A DNA stretch of 23,234 nt from a virus. Position numbers and translations under genes: made by a program. Shown here in pieces: positions 15,364 to 21,552 of the stretch. Position 1 is the first letter of the stretch; each line of letters starts with the position of its first letter. The DNA lies in IMG/VR virus record IMGVR_UViG_3300046005_000608, positions 1 to 23,234 of that record; one strand, written 5' to 3'. The notes under the pieces were generated by a model. That model was not told where the DNA came from and searched no databases. It worked only from the letters and a program-made list of their open reading frames with translations.

Positions 15364-15801
15364 ATGATAAACAGCCGTTCAATGGATGATCTTCATCCAG
15401 CCGTTAAGAAGCGGGCGCGTCTCTTTCTGGATGCGTGTAAGGCCAACGGCATAGATATCCTCGTTACTTCAACATACCGTGATGCAGAGAGCCAGCAGGC
15501 GCTGTACGACCAAGGCCGCATCAAACCGGGCAAGAAGGTAACCAACGCCAAGCCGGGGCAGTCGTGGCATAACTGGCGCTGCGCCTTCGATATCGTTCCT
15601 TTGCGCAATGGCAAGCCTGTCTGGGGCACTGCTGGCGATGATGGCATCTTGTGGCAGCGTATCGGCGCAATCGGCAAGCAATGCGGGCTGGAGTGGGCCG
15701 GCGAGTGGCGCAAATTCAAAGAGATGGCACACTTTCAATTCACAGGCGGTCTGTCATTGGCCGACCTTCAGTCAGGCAAAAAGATACCGGAGTCCGCATG
15801 A
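15364..15801 (+). CDS. Endolysin, M15-family L,D-type peptidase (Ply500/T5 lysin-like)
   Basis: The 145-residue product is one compact M15 peptidase domain with no binding module. Zinc ligands are expected at His69 and Asp76 (SWHNWRCAFD) and His123 (EMAHFQF), with Glu120 as catalytic base three residues before the last His. STYRDAESQQALYDQGR at 36-52 is the conserved substrate-side helix of D-Ala-D-Ala/L-Ala-D-Glu carboxypeptidase-like lysins. It should cut the peptide stems of Gram-negative murein. The usual glycine of S-x-H-x-x-G-x-A-x-D is replaced by Arg72. The start is spaced eight bases from GAGG. No signal peptide is present, so export needs a holin. It overlaps the holin-like gene by ATGA. 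Confidence 0.88.
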   Translation: MINSRSMDDLHPAVKKRARLFLDACKANGIDILVTSTYRDAESQQALYDQGRIKPGKKVTNAKPGQSWHNWRCAFDIVPLRNGKPVWGTAGDDGILWQRIGAIGKQCGLEWAGEWRKFKEMAHFQFTGGLSLADLQSGKKIPESA

Positions 15802-15980
15802 AACTCATCGAGCATTGGTGGAAGAAATGGTCTGTACAGTTGCTGGCAGGCTGTATTGCTGTGGCTGAACTGGCTCCGTATCTGCCAGAAGTTGAGGCGC
15901 ATTTGCCGGCAGACTGGTACAGGTTCGCATTCTATGCTGTACTCATGGCTCGAATTGTGAGACAAAAGAACGAATCATAA
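15798..15980 (+). CDS. Holin-like small membrane protein
   Basis: This 60-residue protein starts MKLIEHWWKKWSVQLLAG and has two hydrophobic segments (about 12-29 and 40-53) and a positively charged C-terminus ARIVRQKN. This resembles DUF7940-type phage holins, which have a tryptophan-rich N-terminus. It overlaps the endolysin stop by ATGA, so the two are translated together. I infer it forms the lysis pore, perhaps with the XhlA-like protein. Which of the two is the timing holin cannot be told from sequence. Confidence 0.65.
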   Translation: MKLIEHWWKKWSVQLLAGCIAVAELAPYLPEVEAHLPADWYRFAFYAVLMARIVRQKNES

Positions 15981-15995
15981 AAATAAGGAGCCGCC

Positions 15996-17156
15996 ATGCT
16001 CGCCGCTGAAGTTGAGGGACTGCTACCATACTGCACAACCGACCGACAGCGAGAGGTGCTTAACGCTTGCCGTGATGTGACGATGAAGGTTGCGGCAGCC
16101 GATGCCGGACTATCAGAGCGTAAGTTGTTTGAGACTGTCCGGCTCATTAAGCAACGCGCTACCCTGCAAGGCTTCAATCCTGAACACGGCTTAAACCATC
16201 CCGTCCCTGCACCGCTTGAGCTTACCGGCACATCACAGTATCACTCGACCGACAAGATATGGATTAAGACGAAAGTCTCCGACCTACTCAAGCGGCAGAT
16301 GTTCGAGGACGCTGCCTGTGCAATGGCTGAAACGCTGCCGCGGCTTAAACCTGTTCCTGCGCCTAAGTTCTCTTCCCCTGATTTCGTCAACGTCTACACG
16401 TTCACCGACTGCCATGTCGGCGGGCTAGTTAGGGCTGACCAGTGCGGAGAGGACTGGAATCTTGAGATTGCCGAGTCTGTGCTAACCGGCTGCCTAGACG
16501 AGATGCTGAGGCGGTCTGTAAAGGCTGACGATGGAATCCTTGTTATCCAAGGTGATTGGCTACACCAGAATGGGAGCAAGCCATTCACGCCTACGTCTGG
16601 ACACCTGCTGGACGCTGAAGGCTTTGCGCCTACTGTCCGCGCCTGTATTCGTATCCTGCGACGCATGGTTCAGCGTATGCTGGCCAGACACCATAACGTC
16701 CGCATTATAATCTGCGAAGGCAACCACGATATTGACCCGTCCGTCTGGCTCCGTGAGATGTTCGCGGCATGGCTTGATGATGAACCACGGGCGACGGTTG
16801 AACAGTCCGAGCACCCTTACTACGTTGCCCAGTACGGCGAGGTGATGCTCGCATGGCATCATGGCCACCTGAAAAAGAATCAGGAGCTCCCGCTGTACTT
16901 CGCTGCCTACTTTCCGACCATCTGGGGCAGCACGCGATTCCGGTACGTCAACACTGGCCACATGCACCACAGGCAGGTACATGAGCATGCTGGCATCGAG
17001 TTACAGCAGCACCCGACCATAACCGCACCTGACAGCCATTCCAGCCGGCACGCCTACCTATCACACCGGGTTGCGATAGCCACCACATATCATCGCCGGC
17101 ATGGGCGGTACAATGAATACTTCGTCACGCCTGGCATGCTGGAGTACAAGCCATGA
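15996..17156 (+). CDS. Phage metallophosphoesterase (calcineurin-like) with N-terminal HTH
   Basis: This 386-residue protein has the full metallophosphoesterase motif set: TDCHVG (Asp138, His140), QGDWLH (Asp187), EGNHDID (Asn243-His244), AWHHGH (His289-291 region) and NTGHMHH (His322, His324). The first 70 residues look like a winged or simple helix-turn-helix (TDRQREVLNACRD, then AAADAGLSERKLFETVRLI), followed by FNPEHGLNHPVPAP, a known arrangement in phage metallophosphoesterases. Activity could be a nuclease or nucleotidase; the DNA-binding front end favours nucleic acid. AAGGAG supports the start at 15996. It begins after a 15-base gap and overlaps the next gene by ATGA, so it heads a three-gene set placed inside the lysis region. 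Confidence 0.85.
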   Translation: MLAAEVEGLLPYCTTDRQREVLNACRDVTMKVAAADAGLSERKLFETVRLIKQRATLQGFNPEHGLNHPVPAPLELTGTSQYHSTDKIWIKTKVSDLLKRQMFEDAACAMAETLPRLKPVPAPKFSSPDFVNVYTFTDCHVGGLVRADQCGEDWNLEIAESVLTGCLDEMLRRSVKADDGILVIQGDWLHQNGSKPFTPTSGHLLDAEGFAPTVRACIRILRRMVQRMLARHHNVRIIICEGNHDIDPSVWLREMFAAWLDDEPRATVEQSEHPYYVAQYGEVMLAWHHGHLKKNQELPLYFAAYFPTIWGSTRFRYVNTGHMHHRQVHEHAGIELQQHPTITAPDSHSSRHAYLSHRVAIATTYHRRHGRYNEYFVTPGMLEYKP

Positions 17157-17527
17157 AATACTTCCCGACCGGCCCGCTCCCGTTCTATTTCGCAATGGCG
17201 ACAAGCAAGCGGCAGTTTGAGAAGGGATGCGAGAAGCTAGGCATTAGCCCGGCTCCTGACTTTCTCTGCAATGGCGCTGGCGCGACCATGCACTCATTCT
17301 GCAATACGTTCAATAATGGGCTTGTATGCGTAGTCTGCATTGACAAGAAAAGCACGAAGGAATACAGCGACATTCAAATCCATGCGCTGCTTGCACATGA
17401 GGCCGTCCATGTATGGCAGCAGGTCAAGGAGAACATGGGAGAGGATGCACCCGGCCATGAGATTGAAGCCTATACGATTCAGTGGATGATGCAGTGCATG
17501 GCTGAACATCTGGAGTCTGGCAAATGA
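17153..17527 (+). CDS. HExxH zincin-like protein
   Basis: The 124-residue product has LLAHEAVHVWQQ (His82, Glu83, His86) and a downstream HEIEAYTIQWM (Glu103 or Glu105 as third ligand), the arrangement of a small zinc peptidase or zincin-like fold. Upstream is a cysteine-containing region (C39, C50, C59, C62) that may be structural. Phages often encode this type next to other accessory genes; substrates are not known to me. No signal peptide is seen, so it should act in the cytoplasm. It is linked by ATGA to both neighbours. Confidence 0.7.
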   Translation: MKYFPTGPLPFYFAMATSKRQFEKGCEKLGISPAPDFLCNGAGATMHSFCNTFNNGLVCVVCIDKKSTKEYSDIQIHALLAHEAVHVWQQVKENMGEDAPGHEIEAYTIQWMMQCMAEHLESGK

Positions 17528-17745
17528 AGCTCAAAGCCTACACCTGCGACTGCTGCGGATTCGCTGACTTCGGCCAGCCGTTTACTAAAGACCTGCCGGT
17601 AACTATCTGGCATCGAGGCATACGTCTGGACCGGATCTATAGCGACGTGTGCGAGGGCTGCGCTATACTGCTAGGCAAGAGCACAGAGGCGGCGCTAAAC
17701 ATCATCCAGAAGCAGGCGGATACGCCTCGGGATGAATACCATTGA
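17524..17745 (+). CDS. Small CxxC zinc-ribbon-like protein
   Basis: This 73-residue protein has two CxxC pairs, CDCC (Cys8, Cys11) and CEGC (Cys43, Cys46), 32 residues apart, the spacing of a zinc ribbon. The last 20 residues are charged and helical. No known family is recognised. It follows the HExxH gene by an ATGA overlap, so the three genes from 15996 are likely one functional set. A DNA- or protein-binding role is plausible but unproven. Confidence 0.55.
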   Translation: MKLKAYTCDCCGFADFGQPFTKDLPVTIWHRGIRLDRIYSDVCEGCAILLGKSTEAALNIIQKQADTPRDEYH

Positions 17746-17773
17746 TATGAGGTAGCAGTCATGAGAGGTTGCC

Positions 17774-17872
17774 ATGCGTGTCGTCTACGCGCTGTACTGG
17801 CTGGCGCTGCTTCTCATGATGGCTGTCATCATGCTAACCGTTGGGATGCCTGATAATGAGTATCTGGACTGA
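17774..17872 (+). CDS. 32-residue single-pass membrane peptide
   Basis: ATG 17774 is preceded by AGAGG (17763-17767). The product has one hydrophobic helix (residues 4-24, ALYWLALLLMMAVIMLTVG) and the tail GMPDNEYLD. The tail shares GxPDNEYLD with the end of the next protein. It has the same size and shape as a pinholin or phage lysis peptide, but no function is known. Its last 17 bases include the start codon of the next gene. Confidence 0.6.
   Translation: MRVVYALYWLALLLMMAVIMLTVGMPDNEYLD
17840..17869 (+). repeat. Start/stop module, copy 1
   Basis: This 30-base segment matches 17958-17987 at 24 of 30 positions. It encodes GMPDNEYLD in one frame and contains ATGAGTATC, the start of the next gene, in another. 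Confidence 0.65.
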
Positions 17873-18002
17873 GCGGGCGCGTGGCATCCTTCTGGCAGTG
17901 ATTGCATGGCCTATCCTGCTGGCTCTTGTATGGTTCATTCTAATTTTCGTGGCTGTCGTGGGGTTCCCTGACAATGAGTATCTTGATACCTCCCCAGATT
18001 AA
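17856..18002 (+). CDS. 48-residue single-pass membrane peptide
   Basis: ATG 17856 lies inside the end of the preceding gene in another frame. The product has a charged N-terminus SIWTERARG, a long hydrophobic helix (about 11-36) and the tail GFPDNEYLDTSPD. The shared GxPDNEYLD tail and the shared DNA around it suggest it and the previous gene come from one duplicated unit. The last 29 bases contain the start of the spanin gene. A lysis-related membrane role is inferred from location only. Confidence 0.55.
   Translation: MSIWTERARGILLAVIAWPILLALVWFILIFVAVVGFPDNEYLDTSPD
17958..17987 (+). repeat. Start/stop module, copy 2
   Basis: This segment encodes GFPDNEYLD in one frame and contains ATGAGTATC, the start of the inner-membrane spanin, in another. 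The start-to-start distance between copies is 118 bases. Confidence 0.65.
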
Positions 18003-18351
18003 GGTGGCGCTGATTGGCGCTGCTGCTGTCGCTCTATTCGCGTCCGGCTGGACTGTTCGCGGCTGGTATGAATCTGACAAGCAGAAGGCAGCGATTGCAG
18101 CACAAGCGAAGGCGGAAAAGGCGGCGCTGGTGCGCGAGTCAGAGATTGCGGCTGTCGTTGAGGAACACTTGACGCAGGTCAACAAGTCGAGAGGCGTGGT
18201 GTATCGTGAAACTATCAAGACTATCCAAAAGCCTGTTTATGTGTCTGATTGCATTGACGGCGACGGGCTGTCACTTATCAACCAAGCCGCCGGTTATCCA
18301 GCAGAGCCTGTTGAAAAAGTGCCCGCCACTGCCAAGGCTGGAAGGCACTAA
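17974..18351 (+). CDS. Inner-membrane spanin (Rz-like)
   Basis: The 125-residue product has an N-terminal transmembrane anchor (about 9-25) followed by a charged, Ala-rich coiled coil (YESDKQKAAIAAQAKAEKAA, then EIAAVVEEHLTQVNKSRG). This is the layout of an i-spanin that spans the periplasm and pairs with an outer-membrane lipoprotein to fuse the membranes. The last segment is looser and Pro/Val-rich. The gene encoding the lipoprotein partner overlaps its end in the +1 frame, the classic overlapping Rz/Rz1 arrangement. The start overlaps the end of the preceding small gene by 29 bases. Confidence 0.82.
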   Translation: MSILIPPQIKVALIGAAAVALFASGWTVRGWYESDKQKAAIAAQAKAEKAALVRESEIAAVVEEHLTQVNKSRGVVYRETIKTIQKPVYVSDCIDGDGLSLINQAAGYPAEPVEKVPATAKAGRH

Positions 18352-18475
18352 AGGTTCTGACGTGCTGCCTGTGATGATTGAATGGGGATTCATGTACCGA
18401 GAGTGCGCCTCTCGCCATGACGGGCTTGTGTGTTCCATTTCGCCCGTCAAGGGAGAGTGTTCGATTAGTCGGTGA
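18206..18475 (+). CDS. Outer-membrane spanin lipoprotein (Rz1-like)
   Basis: The 89-residue product has a signal peptide with lipobox TATGC (Cys22) and a Pro-rich mature part (KPPVI, KKCPPLP). The rest contains EGTKGSDVLPVMIEWGFMYR and ECASRHDGLV, the core of a widespread Rz1-like family. It starts inside the i-spanin gene (146 bases shared, different frame) and runs 124 bases past its end. It should dimerise with the i-spanin coiled coil and disrupt the outer membrane at the end of lysis. Its end overlaps the convergent exonuclease gene by 11 bases. Confidence 0.85.
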   Translation: MKLSRLSKSLFMCLIALTATGCHLSTKPPVIQQSLLKKCPPLPRLEGTKGSDVLPVMIEWGFMYRECASRHDGLVCSISPVKGECSISR

Positions 18476-18887
18476 CTTGTTTTGAGCGACAGAGATAGTC
18501 TCTGATCCCTCTTGCGTCATATAGAGCATTATGAGGCACTTTGCTAGGTGCATCTATACGAAAAACCTCCATTGTTAGAGGCGGCGTATTTATCCGCATT
18601 CCCGGGCCAATGATAAGTGCATCGCAGAAGTGCTTAATATCCTCTGGCCAGTCTGCGATAACGTGTATTGAATCAAACTGCGCAAGCCATGAATGTAGGC
18701 TATGTTGCATCTGTATAAGCGTTACAGCAGGCTTCCCGAGTACAGGAATGACATGCTGCGCAACCCACTCGCCAGGTTTGTCACATGGCAAAACCTCGTA
18801 CCATTCTCGACCATCCTCAGAGACGACAGCCATTGAGATGAGCTCGCCTTTAAACTCATTGAATTCGCAATCTATAAACAGACGCAT
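18465..18887 (-). CDS. DEDDh-type 3'-5' exonuclease
   Basis: The 140-residue product has Asp6-x-Glu8 (IDCEF), a middle Asp at 79 or 83 (ADWPED) and HNALYD (His119, Asp124), the full DEDDh set with the H-x-A-x-x-D final motif. This matches small phage 3'-5' exonucleases of the Rv2179c/RNase T-like group; RNA or ssDNA could be the substrate. I took ATG 18887 because it overlaps the upstream stop as TGATG and follows GAGGGG; a GTG at 18890 is also possible. It is the last gene of the minus-strand operon and meets the spanin gene head-on. Confidence 0.8.
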   Translation of the reverse strand: MRLFIDCEFNEFKGELISMAVVSEDGREWYEVLPCDKPGEWVAQHVIPVLGKPAVTLIQMQHSLHSWLAQFDSIHVIADWPEDIKHFCDALIIGPGMRINTPPLTMEVFRIDAPSKVPHNALYDARGIRDYLCRSKQVTD

Positions 18888-19189
18888 CACAGCCCCTCGC
18901 CTTCTTCGTATTCTTGGATGATGTGGAGGCAGGCGATGCGACCTGGACCACGACTAGCATCAGCCTCAGCCCTTGATGCATGTACGCATTGTGGATTCTT
19001 AGCATAAACATTCAGCCACACATCAACCTTCCGCTTCTCTGGCTTGATGCGGTATCTGTCGGGGGCATGGATAAATTGTAGTGATGGCAATGACACCCAC
19101 CCGGCTATATCAGACTTAAACTCTATTTCCTTTCCATCTACAAATGCTTTAATAATTGGAAGCATATCCTTCGCGTGTTCCCTATCCAT
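18887..19189 (-). CDS. Conserved phage hypothetical protein ('YRIKPE' family)
   Basis: The 100-residue product starts MDREHAKDMLPIIKAFVDGK and has a small beta region ending DRYRIKPEK. This N-terminal module (helix for protein binding, then GWVSLPS and YRIKP) appears in many early phage proteins of unknown role. The second half includes CVHASRAEADA and a short Glu-rich tail. ATG 19189 overlaps the upstream stop as TGATG, with AGGTGG nearby; GTG 19198 is an alternative. No enzyme motif is seen. Confidence 0.65.
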   Translation of the reverse strand: MDREHAKDMLPIIKAFVDGKEIEFKSDIAGWVSLPSLQFIHAPDRYRIKPEKRKVDVWLNVYAKNPQCVHASRAEADASRGPGRIACLHIIQEYEEGEGL

Positions 19190-19674
19190 CACAACCACCT
19201 CATTGTCAGCGCACGATTAACCACGTTCATCTCCGGCATACCATCCCACAGCGAGCCGGCTGATGCCATCTTTTTGTGAGCCTCAACCATTGCGCCGTAT
19301 CTGGCTTCTTTGTTCATGCTTAGGTTAAGCGAACAGGCGCGGCTCTTAATGCTTGCCTCATTACGCGAAGGCAGCTTGGCATGTACCATCCGCCAGCCTC
19401 CGCGCTCGTAAAGCTCATACATGACAGCGTCCTCTTCCGGCGTCCAGTATTTCAGCTTGGCCCGTTCGGTAGCGCGGCAGATTTGCAGGAATGACTTCTT
19501 GCTAACGCTAAGCCCGAGAGATGACGCCTTGGCACTGATTGCGCTTGCTGACCGCTGGATAACGTCACGGCAGGCTCGTACACCTCCGGTCGGGTAGTTG
19601 TCGCGCAGGTGCTGGAGTTCAGCGTCTGTCCATTCGTTCGACTGTTTCTTTATTGCGCGTAGTCCATTGTTCAC
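19189..19674 (-). CDS. Double SANT/Myb-like DNA-binding protein
   Basis: This protein of about 161 residues has two related modules. The first begins EWTDAELQHLRDNYPTGG (Trp15) and ends SAISAKASSLGL. The second begins YWTPEEDAVMYELYERGGW (Trp77) and ends ASIKSRACSLNL. The W-T-x-x-E/A pattern with I-x-x-K-x-x-x-L at the end of each module is the SANT/Myb-like fold used by phage DNA-binding proteins. It may regulate early or replication genes. I chose GTG 19674, which overlaps the upstream stop as GTGA and is spaced from AGAGAGAGG; GTG 19680 is possible. The C-terminal 25 residues are uncharacterised. Confidence 0.7.
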   Translation of the reverse strand: MNNGLRAIKKQSNEWTDAELQHLRDNYPTGGVRACRDVIQRSASAISAKASSLGLSVSKKSFLQICRATERAKLKYWTPEEDAVMYELYERGGWRMVHAKLPSRNEASIKSRACSLNLSMNKEARYGAMVEAHKKMASAGSLWDGMPEMNVVNRALTMRWL

Positions 19675-19931
19675 ATCCACCTCTCTCTATATTTCCTCAC
19701 AGTAGCCGGGCACCTGCCAGACTGCCTGCTCGCCTCTGCTATCGTGTCGCACCGCTCGATGATCTGCTGGAGACTGTAGCCTGTTTCCGCTCGCGTCCGA
19801 TGTAGTGCTGGCGTGTGGCCTAGCACCATGCGTAACGCGCCGTTTATGTCGGCTTGGACTCTGCGGGATGTCCAGCCGTGGAGGTAGCGGTTAATGCTTA
19901 TCAAGTTTTTCAGCGCCGCCAGCTTTCGCAT
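19671..19931 (-). CDS. Putative helix-turn-helix protein, start uncertain
   Basis: The C-terminal part reads as a helix-turn-helix (SLQQIIERCDTIAEASRQSG followed by CPATVRKYRERWM), a pattern of homeodomain-like DNA-binding folds. The N-terminal part is MRKLAALKN and then a basic segment with LHGWTSRRVQADINGALRMV. No good ribosome binding site precedes ATG 19931; ATG 19973 or TTG 19904 are alternatives, and the gene overlaps the upstream gene by about 41 bases if 19931 is used. Its stop overlaps the next start as GTGA. Function unknown. Confidence 0.5.
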   Translation of the reverse strand: MRKLAALKNLISINRYLHGWTSRRVQADINGALRMVLGHTPALHRTRAETGYSLQQIIERCDTIAEASRQSGRCPATVRKYRERWM

Positions 19932-20289
19932 TTTCAAGACGTGAAGCCTTAATATCAGAAGCACACTTCCCAAGAGCTAACGACCTAACTTGATCCTCAA
20001 GCCACTTAATCCTTGCATCCTTTTCTGCAAGCTCTGCCGCTGTGATGCTAGTTGGTGGCTTGGAAGCAATAACAATTTCCATTCCGTCAAACGGCCTCAA
20101 GAATCCATAAGTTAGGCTACTATCCAGCGCAATAGGGTCATTGCGAGATAAGTCAATCCGCCCGATTGCCACGGCCGGCCCCATCACCGGCACAGACTGC
20201 TCCCGCAAAGCCGCCTCGATCAACTCAACAACCGACACCTCGCCGTTAGGCATCCACTGCGCGGCGTATTTCTCTGCGATGCTTTTCAT
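19891..20289 (-). CDS. Hypothetical phage protein with C-terminal coiled coil
   Basis: The 132-residue product begins MKSIAEKYAAQWMPNGEVSV. A helical C-terminal region (about 82-125, SITAAELAEKDARIKWLEDQ) looks like a coiled coil. The middle contains FLRPFDGMEIVIASKPP, with the last part common in phage 'EAP30/DUF'-like unknowns; I cannot name it. GAGGAAG supports ATG 20289, which follows the previous stop by one base. It may have a regulatory or assembly role in the early operon; no catalytic motif is visible. Confidence 0.55.
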   Translation of the reverse strand: MKSIAEKYAAQWMPNGEVSVVELIEAALREQSVPVMGPAVAIGRIDLSRNDPIALDSSLTYGFLRPFDGMEIVIASKPPTSITAAELAEKDARIKWLEDQVRSLALGKCASDIKASRLENAKAGGAEKLDKH

Positions 20290-20290
20290 C

Positions 20291-20560
20291 TCACTTCCTC
20301 ACGTTCACAAGCTGGTGACGCTCATCAAACCGATACTCTGGATGCAAGCAGCATTCCTTTCCCATACGCTCGCGGCACTCGTCAAGCTGGCGCTGCAATG
20401 CCTTTGCTTGTGCCAAATCTTGCACCAGGTATCCGTTAGACCGGCGGACGGCTTCGGCATCATCTCGGCTATCCTTGACGCATGACCGGATGATAAGCAG
20501 CAGGCCGACTACCATGATGATACCGCCGGCGGCTGCGCTGATGTATGCGATTCCGTTCAT
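20291..20560 (-). CDS. Small membrane protein with cytoplasmic coiled-coil tail
   Basis: The 89-residue product has one transmembrane helix near its N-terminus (residues 5-25, AYISAAAGGIIMVVGLLLII) followed by a charged helix with DLAQAKALQRQLDECRERMG. The last 20 residues hold two adjacent cysteines (ECCLH). It overlaps the upstream gene by ATGA. The function is unknown; it could be a membrane-located early protein. Confidence 0.6.
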   Translation of the reverse strand: MNGIAYISAAAGGIIMVVGLLLIIRSCVKDSRDDAEAVRRSNGYLVQDLAQAKALQRQLDECRERMGKECCLHPEYRFDERHQLVNVRK

Positions 20561-20796
20561 ACGTTACCCTCTACTGAAATTATGTCGCTTGCTCTAACCC
20601 AGTAAGTAGAACCGGTGGCAGCATTCGTAACCTTAACGCTACCCATGAACGACTTTTCTATCAGGCCGGAACAGCGCCTGCCACATTTAAGCCATGATGC
20701 CCATTTGCCCGGCAGTGTTTCTACCACAGCGTAAAGCACAAATTTCGATGACCTCACATCATCTAACGCAGTGGTCAACTTATCCATGTGATTCAT
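20557..20796 (-). CDS. Hypothetical small protein, possibly beta-barrel
   Basis: The 79-residue product has NHMDKLTTALDDVRSSKFVL at its start and ends in alternating strands (GSVKVTNAATGSTYWVRASD). Start ATG 20796 overlaps the preceding 34-residue gene as ATGA; ATG 20787 is an alternative. Two cysteines in KCGRRC could bind metal, but one pair is weak evidence. No family is recognised. Confidence 0.5.
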   Translation of the reverse strand: MNHMDKLTTALDDVRSSKFVLYAVVETLPGKWASWLKCGRRCSGLIEKSFMGSVKVTNAATGSTYWVRASDIISVEGNV

Positions 20797-20897
20797 ACGC
20801 CACCCCAGTAAGCCAGCACGACAGCGCCGACCACAGCGCCGATTGCGATGCCTGAAACGATCAGGCGCTCGATGCGGAGTTGTTCGTCGTAGTTCAT
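20793..20897 (-). CDS. 34-residue single-pass membrane peptide
   Basis: The ATG at 20897 shares one base with the upstream stop (TAATG) and the gene ends at 20793, overlapping the next start as ATGA. The product has a charged N-terminus NYDEQLRIERLIVSG and a hydrophobic helix (about 12-31) with a G-x-x-x-G-type face (GIAIGAVVGAVVLAYWGG). Both overlaps fit the coupling pattern of this operon, which argues that it is real despite its size. Function unknown. Confidence 0.6.
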   Translation of the reverse strand: MNYDEQLRIERLIVSGIAIGAVVGAVVLAYWGGV

Positions 20898-21253
20898 TAT
20901 TTTATCCTTGTAACTTCAATTGTATTGCCGAAAACCCTAGTAGCAACACTGGATTTCCCGAACAGATAAAAGCATGAAGCGCACAGAGCATTACGAAATT
21001 TAAAAGGGTTGTAATAACCACAATCAATTACGATTGTATCTCCAGCCTTCATTTCCTTTAACTTATCAACATACCCTGTTGATTTGTAATCCGTCCTTTC
21101 GATCATTCTGTTTTCTGCAATACTTTTCGTCGATGTGATTCCAGCAAAATCACCAACAATCGTTCCATCTGGCTTTTTAACGACGTAAGCGCATCCACAT
21201 AATCCAAGGTTGCGGATAGCCTGCTCCATTATTTCTTGAATAATCTCATTCAT
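20897..21253 (-). CDS. Hypothetical protein, low-GC gene
   Basis: The 118-residue product opens with a helix MNEIIQEIMEQAIRNLGLCG and has cysteines at LGLCGCAYVV and ALCASCF. Its DNA is clearly AT-richer than neighbours: 46 of 120 bases are G or C at 20941-21060, compared with 35 of 60 at 21301-21360. The AAGGA ribosome binding site supports ATG 21253. The CxC and CxxC clusters could bind metal. No function is recognised; the composition suggests separate acquisition. Confidence 0.55.
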   Translation of the reverse strand: MNEIIQEIMEQAIRNLGLCGCAYVVKKPDGTIVGDFAGITSTKSIAENRMIERTDYKSTGYVDKLKEMKAGDTIVIDCGYYNPFKFRNALCASCFYLFGKSSVATRVFGNTIEVTRIK

Positions 21254-21264
21254 TGCATTTTTCC

Positions 21265-21549
21265 TTATGCCCGTCCAATCACAGTCTGTTCGGCACGCAC
21301 GCGGCGCGACTCTTCGTAGGCGGCCAGAAATGCTCGCAATGTAGCGGATTCTGTCAATGCGCCTCGCTTGTACAGCCGGATGATCTCGGCAAGCTGCTCG
21401 CGGACGTTATCCGTTGCGGCCATTGACAGCCAGCAGCCGAATTCGTAGACGTCGTCGCCTTTGTCATCTTCGGACATTATGCGGTTAATGGCAGGCTCAT
21501 AGTCGTTGGACGACTCGTGTGGATTGATTGCGTGTGCGTATGGATTCAT
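21265..21549 (-). CDS. Hypothetical protein, helical
   Basis: The 94-residue product begins MNPYAHAINPHESSNDYEPA (acidic, flexible) and ends with a helical region (VREQLAEIIRLYKRGALTES, then LRAFLAAYEESRR). ATG 21549 has AGGGA eight bases upstream. It starts 3 bases after the upstream stop. No family is recognised. Confidence 0.5.
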   Translation of the reverse strand: MNPYAHAINPHESSNDYEPAINRIMSEDDKGDDVYEFGCWLSMAATDNVREQLAEIIRLYKRGALTESATLRAFLAAYEESRRVRAEQTVIGRA

Positions 21550-21552
21550 GAT

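Noticed and set aside
17761-17853. 30-codon frame from ATG 17761 (MRGCHACRLRAV...)
   Set aside because: It overlaps the membrane peptide gene at 17774 in another frame, its product is Cys/His/Ala-rich with no pattern, and the AGAGG site fits ATG 17774.
18418-18449. Inverted repeat in the end of the spanin lipoprotein gene as a terminator
   Set aside because: The loop is 16 bases and no T-run follows on either strand, so it is not an intrinsic terminator.
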